DNA from: Cyclaneusma minus
Lineage: Eukaryota; Ascomycota; Leotiomycetes; Marthamycetales; Marthamycetaceae
Assembly: GCA_037179335.1 (NCBI GenBank)
Contig: JAKZHN010000001.1
Location: forward strand, 1,364,001 to 1,428,000
DNA: 64,000 bases
Direction of reading: 5' to 3'
Part shown: piece after piece, positions 61,961-64,000 of the stretch
Layout of the letters: each line of letters begins with the position of its first letter
Numbering within the stretch: the stretch's first letter is position 1
Notes under the pieces: generated by a model
Seen by the model: the letters and a program-made list of their open reading frames with translations, nothing else
What the model was told of the DNA's origin: nothing
Database searches by the model: none
Position numbers and translations under genes: made by a program

Positions 61961-63030
61961 AAATATTTATTAGCAAAATATTTATTTTTGGCAATATTTC
62001 CAATTGCCGTTTTTTTTAAAAAAGCCTTAACAATTTTATCGAATTTTTAAATAAGCAAATAATGTTAGCTAATAGTAGATTTATATTTTAAAGCTTAAAT
62101 TTTAAAATTGCAAATATTAATATTGCTATTTTAATTTATTCACATCATATAATCAAATATAAACAATTTAAAATAACCTTTTGTAAGCTCGAATTTTCCT
62201 TTACTTATAAATGGCCTAATACCCTTTTATTAATAAATTTAAAATTTATAAAGCCAGGCTTTTTAAAGAATTGTTTTAGAAAATAAGCCCTTTTCATTTT
62301 TAAGCATTATTTTAAAATTAAAATGCAATAATTTAATATAAATTACTATATTGGCCTTGCTTTTAGTAATTTTTATAAGCATTTAAACAAAGCGAAAAAA
62401 ACAAAAATTATTAATTTTATATTAAAAAAATCTTTTTTTAATTGGGTAATTAAAAATTAAAAATCGCAAATTATAGCCTTATTGCTAGCCGGCCGGCTTG
62501 GAAAAATTCGGTTTGCAAATATTAAAAATTAAAAAAAAAGAAAAAAACTTAATGCTATAAAAATAAATTTATAATATAGATTTTAAACAATAAAATAAAA
62601 AAGGACTAATATATAAATAATATAAAGCCTATAATATTTATAATAAAAGAAGGGAAATATATATATATATATATAATAGTTTTATTTATTCTAATATTTA
62701 AATTTATTCTTTATTTATTTTAATAATATATTTATTCTATAAAAATATATTTTATTAAGATTTTATAAAATATTAATATAATATTAATTTTATTATAATA
62801 AAATAATATAACAATATTTAAAACAATATAAAATAGCATTATGAATAAATTATTTTGCAAAATATTAATTTTTAAATTAATTCCTATAGTTAGAAAATTA
62901 ATAATAAAATTAATAATTTATATATATATTAGTTCTGATTATATAGCCAATAAAATATAACTTATATATTAAAGATTAAAATTCAAAACAAATATATTAT
63001 ATAAAAAATTATAAAAAATTAAAATCCAAA

Positions 63031-63269
63031 GGTTTAATTTGGGAATTCTCGGGCTATAGGGGCTATGCATATTTTCTGCCTTTTTAAAGCCGAATATTAA
63101 AGTTTTTTATATTTTCTTAATTTATTTGGTTATAAAATATTATTCTTAATATTCATTAAAAAATAGGGTTTTATAGCTATTTTACTTAATTTATTATAAA
63201 GGTTTTAAAAAACAAAGGGGGCCAAATTAGGAATTTTAAAAAGAAAGGGGGTTAAATTAGGTATTTGGC
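63031..63269 (-). repeat. Second repeat family, inverted copy
   Basis: The reverse complement matches 45078-45353 along its length, including CCTAATTTAACCCCC, CCTAATTTGGCCCCC, TTTAAAAAGGCAGAAAATAT and AGCCCCTATAGCC. It has two instead of three internal ~30-bp units. Confidence 0.75.
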
Positions 63270-63696
63270 GTTTTTTATATTAAATAAACCAATTCTTGCA
63301 ATTGGAAATAGCTTTATTTTTCTATTTAATTTAGAATTTTTGAATACTGTGTAATATATTTAAAAAAATAGGCCAATTTCCAAACTTTTGATTGGATTAA
63401 TCTTTTATATAATTTATATGTTTTAAAATAAGCTTCGGATTATACCCTAAAATGGATTTTAATATTATGCAATTTTCAATCTGCAAAATTAATTAGAATT
63501 TAATTTTTCTAAATTGCTTTAAATTTAATAATTTTATTAGAATATTTCTCGATCTAATATAAAATATCCAAATAGCCAATTTGCTTTAATTTAGCCTAAA
63601 AATTAATCTTATTATATTAATTAATTCCCGATTTAATTTTCGATATTGCAATAATAGCTTTTAAATTTATTGTTAAATTTAGCGCTTTAATATAAT

Positions 63697-63922
63697 ATTA
63701 TAGTAATTAAAAATAAATTGGCAAATAAAAATATATTATATATATTTTTTAATTATAAAGAATAGCCGCTATTCTTTTTAAATAAAAATAGCAATATTTA
63801 AATATTATGTATTAAAAATTTTGCTTAGTTTTTTTAATAAATAATTTTTATTTTTTGCGTATTTTTAGCGTATATGCTTTATAAAATGCCTGCAAGGCGC
63901 TTTTTCTAATTTTATATAAAAA
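63697..63922 (-). repeat. Third copy of the Gypsy terminal repeat, inverted
   Basis: The reverse complement contains GCGCCTTGCAGGCATTTTAT and TACGCTAAAAATACGC, matching the GC-rich head of copy 1 with transition differences, followed by the same A+T-rich body. It suggests another element of the family extending across or ending near the right edge. Confidence 0.7.
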
Positions 63923-64000
63923 TTGCTTTTTTTTAGCTCTAGGCCCTAAAGCTTTTAAATGCGAAGTTTTGCTTTTTAATGATTTAATATTTAATTTTAA

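Larger units (their letters stand above)
34543..64000. other. A+T-rich, RIP-type repeat block without intact genes
   Basis: From about 34,560 the composition drops abruptly to very low G+C and stays so to the right edge. No frame longer than about 80 codons occurs, and those present are low-complexity (Ile/Lys/Phe/Tyr/Asn). Protein remnants have stops where G or C has been lost, as expected from transition mutation of repeats (RIP). Remaining C residues are strongly concentrated in GpC. Recognisable contents (LTR element, inverted repeats, islands, tandem repeats) are listed separately. In the remainder I see only degenerate A+T-rich sequence. It could be a transposon-rich isochore, pericentromeric or subtelomeric; the window does not decide. 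Confidence 0.9.

Noticed and set aside
34543..64000. Idea that the A+T-rich block is mitochondrial DNA inserted in the nucleus
   Set aside because: No mitochondrial gene or tRNA remnants are readable, while Gypsy RT remains and transition-mutated terminal repeats are present.
34543..64000. Possible CRISPR-like or spaced repeat arrays among the A+T repeats
   Set aside because: Units are simple head-to-tail minisatellites or irregular motifs without unique spacers, in a eukaryotic genome.

Overview
The window comes from a filamentous ascomycete nuclear genome (Pezizomycotina; I do not claim a genus). The grounds are short GT/AG introns (about 50-125 bp) with CTRAY-type branch sites, a dynactin p62 gene, a NACHT-type NLR with fungal architecture, and a large A+T-rich block of mutated repeats typical of RIP (repeat-induced point mutation).

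Positions 1 to about 34,540 are an ordinary gene-bearing, GC-balanced segment made mostly of housekeeping genes. In order they are: AP-1 gamma-adaptin (-, partial), sterol O-acyltransferase (-), a calcineurin-like phosphoesterase (-), a large putative secreted protein with disturbed reading frame (+), ribosomal protein uL13/L16 (+), an unrecognised one-TM protein (+), the SCF F-box protein Grr1 (+), a membrane-anchored UBL-BAG co-chaperone (-), a dithiol glutaredoxin (+), a mitochondrial chalcone-isomerase-like Aim18/Aim46 protein (-), a broken NACHT NLR (-), an NADP-type cinnamyl-alcohol-dehydrogenase-like ADH (-), dynactin p62 (+) and an unrecognised 574-aa protein (+). Nearly all were rebuilt exon by exon, and most exon sums divide exactly by three. 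The genes do not form one pathway. The clearest functional groupings are membrane traffic (AP-1, dynactin), proteostasis (Grr1, BAG, L16) and redox (glutaredoxin, ADH).

The accessory part begins near 22.7 kb. The NLR is a pseudogene with exactly two visible lesions, an in-frame TGA and a 17-bp tandem duplication. The last gene before the border is an orphan-like protein with an internal 108-bp repeat.

From about 34.6 kb to the end, 29.4 kb are extremely A+T-rich and hold no intact gene. This block contains a mutated Ty3/Gypsy LTR retrotransposon (about 34,957-42,332, with recognisable reverse-transcriptase remains), a third inverted copy of its terminal repeat at the right edge, a second inverted repeat pair (45,078/63,031), many simple tandem repeats, and two islands of more normal composition: a 666-bp unit at 46,332 and a 111-bp unit at 58,302 with matched ends and a 5-bp target duplication. 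Surviving C and G residues in the block sit mostly in GpC steps, which is not the usual CpA-driven RIP pattern.
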